Positions 54,195 to 63,571 of a stretch of 64,000 nt of DNA are shown piece after piece. The DNA comes from Rhodoblastus acidophilus (GTDB lineage: Bacteria > Pseudomonadota > Alphaproteobacteria > Rhizobiales > Beijerinckiaceae), in the NCBI RefSeq assembly GCF_900187365.1, contig NZ_FYDG01000003.1:1-64000 (forward strand). The letters run 5' to 3'. Both the position numbers and the translations under genes were made by a program. The notes under the pieces were generated by a model. It searched no databases, had not been told where the DNA came from, and saw only the letters and a list, made by a program, of their open reading frames with translations. The stretch's first letter is position 1. Each line of letters begins with the position of its first letter.

Positions 54195-55274
54195 GTGACG
54201 AAACAGCGCAACGAGGGCGGCGCCGACCGCATCGAAGTTCTCGACGGCTGGCGCGCGATCAGCGTCGGGCTGGTGCTTGTCGCGCATCTTCTCGGCCATT
54301 CCAGCGTCAAACTGCCCGATCTGTTCGGCGCGCCGGCGCTGGCGACTTTCGACCCGCTGGCGCGGCTGGGCGTCGATATTTTCTTCGTGATCAGCGGTTT
54401 CGTGATCTGCCGCGGCCTGATGCGGGAGCGGCGCGAGACCGGGCGGATCTCGCTGCCGGCGTTCTATGCCCGCCGCGTCTTTCGGATCGGGCCGCCTCTG
54501 GTCGCCTATCTGGCCTGCGTCGCGCTGCTGGCGTGGATGGGCGCGGTCGAGATCCATGGCTATGGCCCGCTGGCGCGCGCCCTGACCTTCACCTGCAACA
54601 TCGCCAACGCCGATTGCGGCGGATGGCTCGGCGGTCACACCTGGAGCCTGTCGGTCGAGGAGCAGTTCTATCTGGTCATCCCGTCCTTCCTCGTGCTGCT
54701 GGCGCAAAACCGCCCGGCGGCGCTGGCGATGCTGATCGTTTTCTGTCTGTTGGGGCTGGTTTTTTCGGCCTTCGACATTCTGATCCAGTTCGTGTTCATC
54801 GGCGCCGGCGTGGCGCTGGCGCTGAACGAGGATTCCGCGCGGCGTGCTGTCCGGCTGCTGCCGAACTGGGCCGGCTATGCGCTGCTCGCGGCGGCGCCGG
54901 CGCTCGCCTGGGCGCGCCATGCCGGCTATGAGCTGGCCGGGCTGGCGATTGTCGCCGTCATCCCGACGCTGCTGATGTGGACGATGCTGAGTCCGTCCCG
55001 GTGGCGGGATGTCCTGCTGTCGCCGCCTTTGCAGGCGACCGGCCGGGTGTCCTACGGCGTTTATCTGTGGCAGCAATTGGCCACTTATCCGTTCGCCGGG
55101 GCGGGCGCGCTGTTTTATCTGGGCGCGGTCGCCGGGTGTTTGGCGTGGTCGTTGGTCTCGTTCCATTGGATCGAGACGCCGTTGATCGATTTTGGCGCGC
55201 GATTGTCGCGCCGGTTAAAGCAGGCTCAGGCCTCGAACTTTTCATGCGCGCCCGCCTTGCCGCGCACCCAATAG
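54195..55274 (+). CDS. OafA-type acyltransferase 3 membrane protein
   Basis: A ~359-residue acyltransferase 3 with about ten transmembrane segments. IEVLDGWRAISVGLVLVAHL carries the family's D-x-x-R start, then GVDIFFVISGFVICRGLM, the active-site-adjacent FYARRVFRIGPP, and WSLSVEEQFYLVIP (His/Glu pocket). It transfers acetyl or similar groups to exported sugars. GTG 54195 with GGGGG upstream is preferred to a TTG at 54180. The last 49 bp overlap the convergent siderophore-interacting protein gene, and the tail after LSRRLKQ may be non-conserved. Confidence 0.88.
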   Translation: MTKQRNEGGADRIEVLDGWRAISVGLVLVAHLLGHSSVKLPDLFGAPALATFDPLARLGVDIFFVISGFVICRGLMRERRETGRISLPAFYARRVFRIGPPLVAYLACVALLAWMGAVEIHGYGPLARALTFTCNIANADCGGWLGGHTWSLSVEEQFYLVIPSFLVLLAQNRPAALAMLIVFCLLGLVFSAFDILIQFVFIGAGVALALNEDSARRAVRLLPNWAGYALLAAAPALAWARHAGYELAGLAIVAVIPTLLMWTMLSPSRWRDVLLSPPLQATGRVSYGVYLWQQLATYPFAGAGALFYLGAVAGCLAWSLVSFHWIETPLIDFGARLSRRLKQAQASNFSCAPALPRTQ

Positions 55275-55996
55275 CCGGCGGCCTTGATCCAGTTTTTGGG
55301 ATGGCCGCGATCCTCGATCATGTAGTCGCGCAGCCGCCGCGCGACGGCGGCCTCGGCGGCGATCCAGACAAAGCCGTCGCCCTCGGGTTTGGCCCACCCG
55401 CTCAACGCCCGGCGCAAAAGGGTGGCGTCGTCGGCGTGCGCGCCGCGGCGAAACACCCAGAGCGGCGTCCAATGCGCGGCGGCGGCGAAAGTCTGGACGT
55501 CCTCCGGCCCGTTGACCACGACCACGCTGGCGACGGCGACGCCGGGGCGCAGCGATTCGACGCGGCGGCCAATCGCGGGCAGGGCGGATTCGTCGCCGAT
55601 CAGCAGATAATAGTCGAAATCGTCGGCGACGACGACCGAGCCGCGCGGGCCGCCGATGGTCAGCGTGTCGCCGGGCCGCGCCTTGAGCGCCCAGGCGGTG
55701 GCCGGGCCGGCGTCGTGCAGGGCGAAATCGAGCGTGAGGCGGCGGCCCGCCGCGTCGAAGGCGCGCGGCGTGTAGTCGCGCAGCACCGTCTCACCCGGCC
55801 TGTTGGGGTCGGGCAGAAACAGCTTGACGTGATCGTCGGGCGCGTGGCTGACGAAATCCGCGAGCTGAGGCGACGTGAAGGTCAGCCGCAGCATCGACGG
55901 GGTCAGGCGCGCGACGCTTTCCACGGTCAGGAGCCGTTTCTTCGGCTCCTGGCGCAGGCGCTCGACCGTGTGGCGGGTTTCGGCGCGGCAGAGCAT
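55226..55996 (-). CDS. Siderophore-interacting FAD ferric reductase (YqjH/ViuB-like)
   Basis: A 256-residue SIP-family flavoreductase. MLRLTFTSPQLADF, HVKLFLPDP, LRDYTPRAFD (FAD binding), LTLDFALHDAGPATAWALKARPGDTLTIGGPRGS, and DESALPAIGRR with the C-terminal WIAAEAAVARRLRDYM. These enzymes reduce ferric siderophores in the cytoplasm with NAD(P)H. It follows the PadR regulator with a 1-nt overlap, the same pairing as E. coli yqjI/yqjH, although there the genes are divergent. Confidence 0.92.
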   Translation of the reverse strand: MLCRAETRHTVERLRQEPKKRLLTVESVARLTPSMLRLTFTSPQLADFVSHAPDDHVKLFLPDPNRPGETVLRDYTPRAFDAAGRRLTLDFALHDAGPATAWALKARPGDTLTIGGPRGSVVVADDFDYYLLIGDESALPAIGRRVESLRPGVAVASVVVVNGPEDVQTFAAAAHWTPLWVFRRGAHADDATLLRRALSGWAKPEGDGFVWIAAEAAVARRLRDYMIEDRGHPKNWIKAAGYWVRGKAGAHEKFEA

Positions 55997-56676
55997 CAGA
56001 GCCGCTCGATCTTGCGCGCGGCCTCGTCGATGAGGTCCGCGACCGCCAGCAATTGCTCGCGATTGCCGGCGTCGAGCGCCTTCTGCTCCAGCACGGCTTT
56101 CAGATTGACCATGGCGCGGAACACCGGGCCCATGTCCATGGCCTCGCCGCGCTTGCGCAGCGCTTCGAGCCGCGCCAGCGCCGCTTCCGCCTCGGCCCGG
56201 CTCTTGTCCAGCTCCGCCGCGCCGGCCTCGGTGATGGCGTAGAGCTTTTTCGCGCCCTCGCTCGCCTGAGTGGCGATCAGGCCGGTTTCGTCCAGCAGCG
56301 TGAGGGTCGGATAGACCACGCCCGGGCTGGGCGCATAGGCGCCGCCGGTGCGGGCCTCCAGCTCGCGAATGATGTCATAGCCGTGGCGCGGCTCCTGCTC
56401 GATCAGCAGCAGCATCACCAGCCGCAGTTCGCCGCCCTCGAACATGCGCTTGCGGCCGCCGCCCTCGCCGCGTCCGCCGCCATGTCCGTGGCCGCGTCCG
56501 AAGCCGAAACCGTGCCGGCCGAAGCCTTCGCCGCGCATGGCGCGCAGGTGGTCGAACCAGCCGCCCCGGCGTCCGCCGAACGGGGTTTCGCGCGGGTCGC
56601 CGCCGGCGTCGTGGTCGAGATCGGGACCGCCGAAGTTTTCGCAGCCGTGGCGGCCGCCTCTGTGGAACATTCGCAT
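55996..56676 (-). CDS. PadR regulator, YqjI-like, with Gly/His-rich metal-binding N-terminus
   Basis: A 226-residue regulator. Residues 1-75 are rich in Gly, His, Arg (FGRHGFGFGRGHGHGGGRGE) like the His-rich nickel-binding N-terminus of E. coli YqjI. The PadR winged helix follows: GELRLVMLLLIEQEPRHGYDIIRELEARTGGAYAPSPGVVYPTLTLLDETGLI, then a C-terminal helical dimerisation domain. YqjI represses the ferric reductase YqjH and responds to nickel and iron. The operon with the SIP gene and the AAGATATATCTT site upstream support the same function here. Confidence 0.92.
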   Translation of the reverse strand: MRMFHRGGRHGCENFGGPDLDHDAGGDPRETPFGGRRGGWFDHLRAMRGEGFGRHGFGFGRGHGHGGGRGEGGGRKRMFEGGELRLVMLLLIEQEPRHGYDIIRELEARTGGAYAPSPGVVYPTLTLLDETGLIATQASEGAKKLYAITEAGAAELDKSRAEAEAALARLEALRKRGEAMDMGPVFRAMVNLKAVLEQKALDAGNREQLLAVADLIDEAARKIERL

Positions 56677-56705
56677 TTCTGTGTTCTCCTGTTTTCGATG
56701 GTTAC

Positions 56706-56717
56706 AAGATATATCTT
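56706..56717. promoter_or_regulatory. Probable PadR (YqjI-like) operator palindrome
   Basis: AAGATATATCTT is a perfect 12-bp palindrome in the 50-bp gap between the divergent padR and AEC transporter starts, in otherwise GC-rich DNA. It lies 30 bp before the padR ATG and 10 bp before the transporter ATG. PadR/YqjI proteins bind such AT-rich inverted repeats, so autoregulation and possibly control of the transporter are expected. Confidence 0.6.
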
Positions 56718-56726
56718 AGATGCGTC

Positions 56727-57731
56727 ATGTCAAGGTCGGATGCACGCGATTTGCGCGACGCGGCGTGCGCGGGGCCGGAGGCCCGCTTGCGGCGGCCCAA
56801 GCGACAGCGCGCCGAAAAGCTGCTACGGCAGGCGGAAACGTCAGGTTTCGCCTTGCCTCTTCTCGATCTTCTGCAAATCGGCGCGCCGGTCTTCATCGTC
56901 ACGGCGATCGGCTATTTCTGGCGGCTGCGCGCGCTGCCGTTCAACCAGAGCTTCGTCACCCAGTTCGTGGCGCTGGTCGGCGCGCCGGCGCTGACGTTCG
57001 TCACGCTGCTCAACAGCCATTTCGCCCTGGCCGACATCGCCCGCATGGGCGGGGCGACGCTGGCCTGCCTGCTGCTGTTCGCCGCCGTGGCCGCGCCGGC
57101 GCTGAGGCTGCTGGGCTACGACCGGCGGGTTTACCTGCCCTCGCTGATCTTTCCCAATATCGGCAATATGGGCCTGCCGATCTGCCTTTACGCCTTTGGC
57201 GAGCGCGGATTGGCGCTGGCGATGATCTATTTCACCATCACCTCCATCGGCCAGTTCACCTTCGGCCCGGCCATGGCGCGCGGCCGCATCACACTGGCGG
57301 CTTTGTTCCGCGCGCCGTTTCTCTATGCCGCGCTGGCGGCGGTCGCCTGCTCGCAGGCGGGGATCGTCGCGCCCGACTGGGTGGTGAAATCATTAAAACT
57401 GGTGGGCGACGTCACCATTCCGCTGATGCTGCTGGGGCTGGGCTGCGCGCTGGCCGAATTCGGCGCCAGCGCCTGGCCGCGCCAGACGGCGTTCTCGCTG
57501 GCGCGCATCGGTCTCGGTCTTTTTGGGGGCCTTGTCGTGTCTTCCGCGTTTGGGTTCAATGGCGCCGAGCGCGGCGTTCTGATCGTCGAGAGCGCCATGC
57601 CGGTGGCGGTGTTCAATTATTTTTTCGCGCGCGAATATGGTGCGCATGAAGAGGAAGTCGCCGGCCTGGTGCTGATCTCGACCGCGCTCAGCTATGTCCT
57701 GTCGCCGTTTATTCTGCTGATCGCGTTGTAG
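56727..57731 (+). CDS. AEC-family (auxin efflux carrier-like) permease
   Basis: A 334-residue transporter with ten hydrophobic segments in two halves: APVFIVTAIGYFWRLRALPFNQSFVTQFVALVGAPALTFVTLLNS, FPNIGNMGLPICLYAFGERGLALAMIY (conserved N-x-G-N-x-GLP), and in the second half TIPLMLLGLGCALAEFG. Family members export or import organic acids such as malonate or malate. The first ~40 residues are charged and not family-like, so the true start may be a TTG near 56853; only ATG 56727 is available upstream. Confidence 0.85.
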   Translation: MSRSDARDLRDAACAGPEARLRRPKRQRAEKLLRQAETSGFALPLLDLLQIGAPVFIVTAIGYFWRLRALPFNQSFVTQFVALVGAPALTFVTLLNSHFALADIARMGGATLACLLLFAAVAAPALRLLGYDRRVYLPSLIFPNIGNMGLPICLYAFGERGLALAMIYFTITSIGQFTFGPAMARGRITLAALFRAPFLYAALAAVACSQAGIVAPDWVVKSLKLVGDVTIPLMLLGLGCALAEFGASAWPRQTAFSLARIGLGLFGGLVVSSAFGFNGAERGVLIVESAMPVAVFNYFFAREYGAHEEEVAGLVLISTALSYVLSPFILLIAL

Positions 57732-57767
57732 TCAGGCGACAGGCGAAAATAATTCAGGGAGGACAAC

Positions 57768-59909
57768 GTGGCGGATATACGGATTGCGCCGGCGTTCCGG
57801 CGGTTCATGGAGGACGAGGCCCTGCCGGGGACGGGCGTATCGCCCGACGCGTTCTGGTCGGCGCTGGAGGAGTTGCTGGCGCGGTTTGCGCCGGACAACC
57901 GGCGGCTGCTGCGCAAGCGCGACGCCCTGCAGGAGAAGATCGACCGCTGGCACCTCGAACGGCGCGGCGAGACTCACGACGCCGCCGCCTACAAGAAATT
58001 CTTGGGCGAGATCGGCTATCTGCTGCCGGAGGGCGGGGATTTCGCGGTGGAGACGGCCAAGGCCGATCCCGAGATCACGCATGTCGCCGGGCCGCAACTG
58101 GTGGTGCCGATCAGCAATGCGCGCTACGCCCTCAACGCCGCCAATGCGCGCTGGGGCAGCCTTTATGACGCGCTTTATGGCACGGATGCCTTGGCTCCGG
58201 TCGATCCGGGGGCGCGCGGATATGATCCGGCGCGGGGCGCCGCCGTGGTGCATTGGGCGCGCGATTTTCTCGACGTGATCGCGCCGCTGCAAGGCGAGGC
58301 GTGGAAGGACGCCAAGGGATTCGCCATCGAGAACGGGCTTTTGCGCGTCGATGTGGCGGGCGGGGCCACCACGCTGGCCGATCCCGCGCGGCTGGCGGGA
58401 TATGTCGGCGACGCCAACAATCCGTCGCGTCTGCTGCTGGTGCATAATGGCCTGCATGTCGAGATCGTGATCGACCGCACGACCGTGGTGGGGCGCGACG
58501 ATCCCGCGGGGATCAGCGATGTCATCCTGGAATCCGCGCTGACCACGATTCAAGATTGCGAGGATTCTGTCGCCGCCGTCGATCCCGACGACAAGGTTCT
58601 CGTCTATCGCAACTGGCTCGGCCTGATGCGGGGCGACTTGTCCGCGACCTTCGAGAAGCGGGGCGGCGCGGAAACCCGCACGCTGCATGGGGATCGCGAC
58701 TATCTGCGCCGGGACGGGACGCCGTTTTCCCTGCCGGGGCGGGCGCTGCTGCTGATCCGCAACGTCGGCCATCTCATGACCACAGATCTTGTGACTTTCG
58801 ATGGCGCGCAGGCGCCGGAGGGGCTGATCGACGCTCTGGTCACCTCGACCATCGCGCTGCACGATTTGCGCGGGTCAGGGCGGCTGCGCAACAGCCGCGC
58901 CGGGTCGATCTATATCGTCAAGCCGAAGATGCACGGGCCGGAGGAAGTGGCTTTCGCCAACGATGTGTTCGATTTCGTCGAGGAGCGGTTGGGGCTGGCG
59001 CCGAACACGATCAAGATGGGCATTATGGACGAGGAGCGCCGCACCTCCGTCAATCTGAAAGAGGCCATTCGCGCGGCGAAATCCCGCGTGTTCTTCATCA
59101 ACACCGGCTTTCTCGACCGCACCGGCGACGAGATGCACACGTCCATGCTGGCGGGGCCTTTCATTCGCAAGAACGACATGAAGGCGACGCCGTGGATCGC
59201 GGCTTATGAAAACAACAATGTCGATGTCGGCCTGCGCGCCGGCTTTCGCGGCAAGGCGCAGATCGGCAAGGGCATGTGGGCCATGCCGGACCTGATGGCG
59301 GATATGCTCAAGGCGAAGGTGGGGCATCCCAACGCCGGCGCCAACACCGCCTGGGTGCCTTCGCCCACCGCCGCCACGCTGCACGCCACCCATTATCACC
59401 GCGTCAATGTCGCGGCGCGGCAGGCGGAGATTTCCGCTCGCGAAAAAGCCAGCCTCGACGATCTGTTGACGCTGCCTCTGGCGGACCGGGCCAATTGGTC
59501 GGCGGAGGAGGTGCAGCAGGAACTCGACAACAATGCGCAGGGGATTCTGGGCTATGTCGTGCGCTGGATCGACCAGGGCGTCGGCTGCTCGAAGGTGCCG
59601 GACATCCACAATGTCGGGCTGATGGAGGATCGGGCGACGCTGCGGATTTCCTCGCAGCATATCGCCAACTGGCTGATGCACGGCGTCATCGACGCCGATC
59701 AGATCCTCGCCACTTTTCAGCGCATGGCCAAGGTGGTGGACAAGCAGAACGCGGGCGACCCCAATTACCGCCCGATGGCGCCGGATTTCGGGTCTTCGGT
59801 GGCGTTCCAGACCGCTTGCGCCCTGGTGCTCGAAGGCGCGCGCCAGCCGAACGGCTATACCGAGCCGCTGCTGCATGCGGGGCGGCGCCAGGTTAAGGCT
59901 GCGGTCTGA
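57768..59909 (+). CDS. glcB: Malate synthase G
   Basis: A 713-residue malate synthase G (E. coli 723), which joins glyoxylate and acetyl-CoA to malate. Landmarks: [29 protein letters not shown]-like N-terminal part, [36 protein letters not shown] (catalytic Arg region), [17 protein letters not shown], and the C-terminal [26 protein letters not shown]-like segment. GTG start with GGGAGGAC upstream. It works in the glyoxylate bypass or glycolate/C2 assimilation; no isocitrate lyase is in this window. Confidence 0.97.
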   Translation: MADIRIAPAFRRFMEDEALPGTGVSPDAFWSALEELLARFAPDNRRLLRKRDALQEKIDRWHLERRGETHDAAAYKKFLGEIGYLLPEGGDFAVETAKADPEITHVAGPQLVVPISNARYALNAANARWGSLYDALYGTDALAPVDPGARGYDPARGAAVVHWARDFLDVIAPLQGEAWKDAKGFAIENGLLRVDVAGGATTLADPARLAGYVGDANNPSRLLLVHNGLHVEIVIDRTTVVGRDDPAGISDVILESALTTIQDCEDSVAAVDPDDKVLVYRNWLGLMRGDLSATFEKRGGAETRTLHGDRDYLRRDGTPFSLPGRALLLIRNVGHLMTTDLVTFDGAQAPEGLIDALVTSTIALHDLRGSGRLRNSRAGSIYIVKPKMHGPEEVAFANDVFDFVEERLGLAPNTIKMGIMDEERRTSVNLKEAIRAAKSRVFFINTGFLDRTGDEMHTSMLAGPFIRKNDMKATPWIAAYENNNVDVGLRAGFRGKAQIGKGMWAMPDLMADMLKAKVGHPNAGANTAWVPSPTAATLHATHYHRVNVAARQAEISAREKASLDDLLTLPLADRANWSAEEVQQELDNNAQGILGYVVRWIDQGVGCSKVPDIHNVGLMEDRATLRISSQHIANWLMHGVIDADQILATFQRMAKVVDKQNAGDPNYRPMAPDFGSSVAFQTACALVLEGARQPNGYTEPLLHAGRRQVKAAV

Positions 59910-59917
59910 ATTTTCAG

Positions 59918-59939
59918 CGGCGGCGCTCCTACGCCGCCG
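59918..59939 (+). terminator. GC hairpin after glcB
   Basis: CGGCGGCG (59918-59925), loop CTCCTA and CGCCGCCG (59932-59939) form a strong 8-bp stem 9 nt after the malate synthase stop; only TT follows, so it is not a classic terminator. It includes the stop codon of the convergent DUF707 gene in its loop. Confidence 0.4.
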
Positions 59940-60699
59940 TTCCGCTCGCGGGCGCCGATGTCAGCGCCTGCGGGACGTAGCGGGCGATCCCGAGATGCGC
60001 GAGGATCGCTTGCAATTCCCGATTATGATCGACGCCGATCGCGCGGAGATAATTGTAAAATTCGCCGTTGGGGTCGAACGGATGGGTGTGGCGCATCTCG
60101 AACGCGTCGACGATGGCGGCGACATATTCGTCGCCGAGATGATGGCCCCAATAGACGTCGAGTCCCCAGCTCGAAATCGAATAAGTGAAGGAATGCAACA
60201 TCTTGCCAAAATAGCGCCGGGAGAAGCAGGGCGCCATCACCTCGACGAAATTGGTGCGGCGGAAGCTGTGGCCGGGATGGTTCCAGGTGAGGGCGAACGA
60301 GACATGGGAGTCCCGCGTCAGCGAGGCCTGGGCGAGATCGAACCCCTGCGCGCCGCAAAAGGCGAAGAAATCGTCGAGTGAAAAACGAAACTCCAGATCG
60401 TCGTCGGCGATCATGATGTGTTCGTAGTCGGCGATGTCAGGATAAACCCGCGCCATTTCATGCACGCTGTGGAATTTCGACAATCCGCCGGTAAAAACGC
60501 CTTCGGCCTGGGTCGCCAGAATATCGTTGTTGGCCGGTCCGGCATAATAACTGACGAAAATGTCGAAGCTGCGCGGATCGGGCAGGGAAAAGAAAAACGA
60601 CGGACGCGGCGAGTCGCCCGCGCGCAGGATCAACAGATTGCGCCGGCGTTGCGCGGGAAGCCGTTCAACCGTGATCTGTTGACTGTTGCTTCCGATCAT
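59929..60699 (-). CDS. DUF707-like putative glycosyltransferase
   Basis: A 256-residue protein resembling DUF707: RRNLLILRAGDSS-like start (RRNLLILRAGDSPRPSFF), FDIFVSYYAG, KFHSVHEMARVYPDIADYEHIMIADDDLEF with an Asp-Asp-Asp metal/nucleotide motif, LAQASLTRDSHVSFALTWNHPG, RRTNFVEVMAPCFSRRYF and SSWGLDVYWGHHL. This looks like a GT-A glycosyltransferase acting on a surface sugar. No operon partner on the same strand; a GT25 gene lies divergently beside it. Confidence 0.8.
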   Translation of the reverse strand: MIGSNSQQITVERLPAQRRRNLLILRAGDSPRPSFFFSLPDPRSFDIFVSYYAGPANNDILATQAEGVFTGGLSKFHSVHEMARVYPDIADYEHIMIADDDLEFRFSLDDFFAFCGAQGFDLAQASLTRDSHVSFALTWNHPGHSFRRTNFVEVMAPCFSRRYFGKMLHSFTYSISSWGLDVYWGHHLGDEYVAAIVDAFEMRHTHPFDPNGEFYNYLRAIGVDHNRELQAILAHLGIARYVPQALTSAPASGTAA

Positions 60700-60912
60700 C
60701 GCGCGCCCCCCGGTCCAAATGCGCCGGCGGCGCAGGCGCGCCGACGGCGCCCGAAGCTGTCACTCTTTCCTCGCGCGAGGCATGTGTGGGCGCATCGGCT
60801 TCGCACAAGTTTAGCTCAATAGAGACGGAGACTCCCGAACGCGCGCCTGCCCTCGGGGGAGACGTGGGGGCGCGTCAAAACTTTGTTTCGCCCGCCGTTC
60901 ACGAGATCAGTC

Positions 60913-61734
60913 ATGGATTGCTTCTATATCAATCTCGATGCGGAAACGCACAGGCGGGCGGCCGTGCAGGAGAATTTCAATCGCTTCCGCACGCAGAACT
61001 GGGATTTAACCCGCTTTCCCGCCGTAACGGCTGACGAGGTGGTCGCAGAGGGCGTCGACGGCCGCATTCGCCCGGCTGAAAAAGCCTGCTTGCTGAGTCA
61101 TCGGCGCATCATCGCCGAGATCGCCCGCCGGGGCGACGACGCCCTGGTGGCGGAAGACGACGTGCTGTTCGGCCCCTCGACCTTCGTCGGTTTGGACGCG
61201 CTTTTGCGTGACCCTGCCTCAAACGACTGGGATGTCATTTTCACCGACGTCGGCGTTCCCGACATTCCGACCCAGTATCATCTCGTTCGATTGAAACAGG
61301 AATTTCAAAAGACCGGACAGTCCCGGATTATCGATTTGCGATTCCTGCCGAGTTTTTTCGGCACGACGGCCTATGTGGTGAAGGCGGGCGCGGCGGAGAA
61401 GGCGCTGTCTTGTTTTGCCGAAAACGAGACCCTGGATCTGCCTTACGATATCTTCATGCGCCGGTTGGTTCATGACGCCAAGATCAAGGCGGGCGTCGTT
61501 TTTCCGTTCCTGACGTCGGTCGCCGACAACAGTCTGGCGTCGAACATTCAGCCCTCCACGCATGAGGTCGCGGATGTCGCATGGCTGTTGTTCCGGCGGA
61601 TGATCTGGACCGATGGCGCTTGCGCCGATTTTGCGGAAAAACTCGAACATTTCGACGATCATGTCGATGCGGACGCCAAAGCATTTGGGAAAATATGGTC
61701 AGTGATTTCGGACCGGAACTTTTTGTACAAGTGA
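60913..61734 (+). CDS. Glycosyltransferase family 25-like protein
   Basis: A 273-residue protein from ATG 60913: MDCFYINLDAETHRRAAVQENF is the GT25 start (YxINLD..RR), then AEKACLLSHRRIIAEIARRGDDALVAEDDVLFGP with the LSH and EDDV motifs, and FGTTAYVVKAGAAEKAL. GT25 enzymes add galactose or similar sugars to lipooligosaccharide. Upstream in-frame ATG at 60883 lacks homology. With the divergent DUF707 gene it may form a small surface-glycan locus. Confidence 0.85.
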   Translation: MDCFYINLDAETHRRAAVQENFNRFRTQNWDLTRFPAVTADEVVAEGVDGRIRPAEKACLLSHRRIIAEIARRGDDALVAEDDVLFGPSTFVGLDALLRDPASNDWDVIFTDVGVPDIPTQYHLVRLKQEFQKTGQSRIIDLRFLPSFFGTTAYVVKAGAAEKALSCFAENETLDLPYDIFMRRLVHDAKIKAGVVFPFLTSVADNSLASNIQPSTHEVADVAWLLFRRMIWTDGACADFAEKLEHFDDHVDADAKAFGKIWSVISDRNFLYK

Positions 61735-62062
61735 AGGCGGCGCTGGCGTCTTTTTGGACTCTTGGCTGAGGCCGCGCGGAGGCCAATTTCCCAGAATTTC
61801 AATTTTTGGTTGAATCGAAAATTGCAAAAACAGCGAGATTCGCGACGATTTTTGCGAATTTCGTGCAAAAAGACGCAAATTTCTGTTTGTTTTTGAACGG
61901 ACAACCATTTGGTTGCGCTGAGGCGGTTCTCGACGGTTTCGCCAAATTACATATGTAAATCAATGTTTTGATCAAGGGTGTTTCACGTGGAACATACCAT
62001 GAACATTGCGGTATTGGCTTTGTCGCGGGATTCTTGTTTTTGTTTTGCGTCGCGCCGCCGGC
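61735..62062. other. AT-rich intergenic region holding a parS site
   Basis: About 330 bp between the convergent GT25 and radical SAM genes, distinctly AT-richer than the surroundings with several A/T runs (61795-61910). No gene is convincing. It contains the parS-like palindrome described separately at 61979-61994. Confidence 0.7.
61979..61994. promoter_or_regulatory. parS-like centromere site (ParB binding)
   Basis: TGTTTCACGTGGAACA differs from the universal parS palindrome TGTTTCACGTGAAACA at a single base, and fits the degenerate form TGTTNCACGTGNAACA. The core TTCACGTG and both outer TGTT/AACA arms are intact. It sits in non-coding DNA between convergent genes, a usual place for chromosomal parS. 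ParA/ParB are not encoded in the window. Confidence 0.8.
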
Positions 62063-63493
62063 CTATTCCGCCGATTGGCGCAATTCGGGTTCCGGCTCCA
62101 AACCTTCGAGCACGGCCTCGCGCCATTCGCGTTTGATCGGCAGGATCGGTGGGTTGGGCGCGTGCTGCGTTTCCGGCGTGGCCGGCGCGATGCTCTCGAT
62201 GTTTTCCGTCTTCGACGCCTTGCGCATGAACAGATTGTAAATCAGCCATTGCGCGCGGCTGCGCTTGCCGGTGAGCGGGAAGCGGCTGGCGATGGATTTG
62301 ACCGAGTAGAAATCCTTGTAGGCGCCGTCGAGGCCAAGGCGCAGCGTGTCCGGCTCCATTTGCGCGGGGCGATAGACGACATGGCCCTGGTCGTACATGG
62401 TCCAGTCGAACGAGACGATGCGGTTGGCCTTTTTCATCTCGTACCAAGTCAGCGTGCCCGGATAGGGGGTGAGGGCGGAAAAGGCGCAGGCGTCGAAGCC
62501 GGCGTCGATGTTGAAATTGACGGTGTGGTCGAAGACGGTCGCGTCGTCGCCGTCGAAGCCGAACATGAACAGGCCGAACACCGAAATGCCGTAGCTTTGA
62601 ATCTTCTGCACCAATGCGGCGAAATGGTCGGGCTGGTTGACGAATTTATGCACGCTTTTCAGCGTGTCGCGCGAAATCGATTCAAAGCCGATGCTGAGCA
62701 TGGTGCAGCCGCTTTCCGCCGCCAGCTCAAGCATCCTGTCGTCTTCGGCGAGCTTCGAGGTGACGCCGGCCTGCCAGCGAAAGCCGCGTCCTTTCAGCGC
62801 CCGCATCACCTCTTTCGGGCGCTCCGGCGTGCCGAAGAAATCGGCGTCGTTGATGGAGATGTTGCGCGAGCCGCAGGCCTCCATTTCCGCGATCACCTCG
62901 TCCACCGGGCGGTAGCGGAATTTCAGGCCGTTCATCAGCGGTTCGGCGCAAAAGGTGCAGCCCGTGTGGCAGCCGCGCGAGGTCTGCACGAAGGTTTTGT
63001 TCACATAGCGGTTCTGTTTCAGCAGATCGTAGCGCGGCATTTTCATGCCGACCATCGGATGCAGCTGGTGCGAGCGGTAGATGCCGCGCATCGCGCCGCC
63101 GCGCAGATCGTCGAGCAGCCGGTCCATCACCAGCTCCGCCTCGCCCACCACCACGGCGTCGCAATGCGACAGCGCCTCCTGCGCCATAAAACTCGGATGC
63201 ACGCCGCCCATCACCACGGGCACGCCCTTTTGGCGGAAGGCGTCGGCGATTTCGTAGCCGCGATTGACATAGGAGGTCATGGCGGAAATGCCCACGAGAT
63301 CCGCCGTGAGGTCGAAATCGACGGGCTCGATGTTTTCGTCCGTCAGCACGACTTCATACTGGTCGCGCGGGATGCAGGCCGCCACCGCCAACAGACCGGC
63401 GAGCGGAGAATAGAGCGCGCGGTTGAAATAAATCGGGCGGGTGGTCAGGGAATCGGTCTTGGGATTGATCAGATGGATGCGGCGCGTGGGCAT
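62063..63493 (-). CDS. B12-binding domain radical SAM protein
   Basis: A 476-residue enzyme. Residues ~1-140 are a cobalamin-binding-like Rossmann domain (HLINPKTDS, VLTDENIEPVDFDLTADLVGIS, VVMGGVHPSFM, DAVVVGEAE). The radical SAM cluster motif is GCHTGCTFC with Cys175, Cys179 and Cys182, then NDADFFG, LSIGFESIS and LFMFGFDGDD. The C-terminus is Pro-rich. Family members do methylations, cyclisations or ring contractions in bacteriochlorophyll, hopanoid, and lipid pathways; the substrate is not readable. Convergent with GT25 across the parS region. Confidence 0.9.
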   Translation of the reverse strand: MPTRRIHLINPKTDSLTTRPIYFNRALYSPLAGLLAVAACIPRDQYEVVLTDENIEPVDFDLTADLVGISAMTSYVNRGYEIADAFRQKGVPVVMGGVHPSFMAQEALSHCDAVVVGEAELVMDRLLDDLRGGAMRGIYRSHQLHPMVGMKMPRYDLLKQNRYVNKTFVQTSRGCHTGCTFCAEPLMNGLKFRYRPVDEVIAEMEACGSRNISINDADFFGTPERPKEVMRALKGRGFRWQAGVTSKLAEDDRMLELAAESGCTMLSIGFESISRDTLKSVHKFVNQPDHFAALVQKIQSYGISVFGLFMFGFDGDDATVFDHTVNFNIDAGFDACAFSALTPYPGTLTWYEMKKANRIVSFDWTMYDQGHVVYRPAQMEPDTLRLGLDGAYKDFYSVKSIASRFPLTGKRSRAQWLIYNLFMRKASKTENIESIAPATPETQHAPNPPILPIKREWREAVLEGLEPEPELRQSAE

Positions 63494-63571
63494 GGAGGGG
63501 TTCCGAACAGCCAGACAACAGGCTGAACGGCGGCGGCGGCGCGCGGTTCCCGAGCGGCAGCCAAAATACCC

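Noticed and set aside
62063-63493. Identifying the radical SAM gene as HpnP (hopanoid C2 methylase)
   Set aside because: It has a B12 domain and a CxxxCxxC motif like HpnP, but the sequence around does not show anything specific to HpnP, and many families share this layout. Left unnamed.
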